A stretch of DNA of 12,484 bases from DATKEU01 sp035544495 (GTDB lineage Bacteria; Myxococcota_A; Polyangia; Fen-1088), in assembly GCA_035544495.1 (NCBI GenBank), contig DATKEU010000018.1, positions 1-12,484 of the forward strand. Direction: 5' to 3'. Each line of letters starts with the position of its first letter. Positions within the stretch are counted from its first letter, which is position 1. Of the stretch, positions 12,377-12,484 are shown piece after piece. Below the pieces are notes generated by a model. That model worked only from the letters and a program-made list of their open reading frames with translations. It had not been told where the DNA came from and searched no databases. The translations under genes were made by a program, and so were the position numbers.

Positions 12377-12484
12377 TCAGAACGTGTAGCCGACGCCTCC
12401 GCCGATGAAGAAAGCGTCGAAGAACCCGCCCTCGATCTTCGCTTCCCATCCGCGGAGGCTGGGCACGCGAAAATCGATCCCGAT
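12377..12484 (-). CDS. C-terminus of an outer-membrane beta-barrel protein (partial)
   Basis: The last 35 codons of a gene entering from the right edge are visible, with the stop TGA at 12379-12377. The residues begin IGIDFRVPSLRGWEAKIEGG and end with FFDAFFIGGGVGYTF. Two strand-like segments with alternating aromatic/hydrophobic residues and a terminal GYTF with C-terminal Phe are the classic beta-signal recognised by the BAM complex. The start, signal peptide and family lie outside the window. It precedes the EF-hand membrane gene on the same strand, so both are probably in one transcription unit. Confidence 0.7.
   Translation of the reverse strand: MGIDFRVPSLRGWEAKIEGGFFDAFFIGGGVGYTF

Overview
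This is a very GC-rich window, by eye about 70% G+C, with strong third-position GC bias. Its gene content looks like a Myxococcota or other delta-proteobacterial chromosome: a zinc-ribbon/single-TM/Pro-Ala-rich protein, a TPR protein with a C-terminal membrane anchor, a cysteine-rich repeat lipoprotein, a DUF4159 + VWA/GATase-like pair, and several short outer-membrane-like proteins. The taxonomic call rests on gene style only. There is no rRNA, tRNA, CRISPR array, transposase or phage gene. Nothing points to a mobile element.

Layout, left to right. (1) 1-963, minus: the first 321 residues of a zinc-ribbon protein that runs off the left edge. (2) 964-1122: a short intergenic region with a strong 9-bp GC hairpin and several smaller inverted repeats. 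(3) 1123-3781, minus: a tightly coupled three-gene operon of ABC ATPase, ABC-2 permease and tandem GNAT acetyltransferase, with stop/start overlaps of 4 bp and 1 bp. (4) 3872-4570, minus: a secreted, probably outer-membrane beta-barrel-like protein of unknown function. (5) 4618-7709, plus: a DUF4159 protein overlapping by 4 bp with a 769-residue VWA/GATase-like membrane protein. This is the only plus-strand unit; it diverges from the barrel gene and converges on the next operon with an 18-bp gap. (6) 7728-9981, minus: a TPR/TM protein followed after 10 bp by a lipoprotein carrying eight 31-35-residue six-cysteine repeats. (7) 10084-12484, minus: the last 35 codons of an outer-membrane barrel protein, then a large EF-hand-containing membrane protein of unknown function.

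Almost everything encoded here acts in or on the cell envelope. The ABC operon looks like a complete ATPase + membrane subunit exporter with an acetyltransferase. The DUF4159/VWA pair is normally part of a MoxR-DUF58-VWA envelope cluster, but those partners are absent from this window. The least explained items are the cysteine-rich lipoprotein with its TPR partner and the EF-hand membrane protein; both are reported as candidates, without an assigned function.
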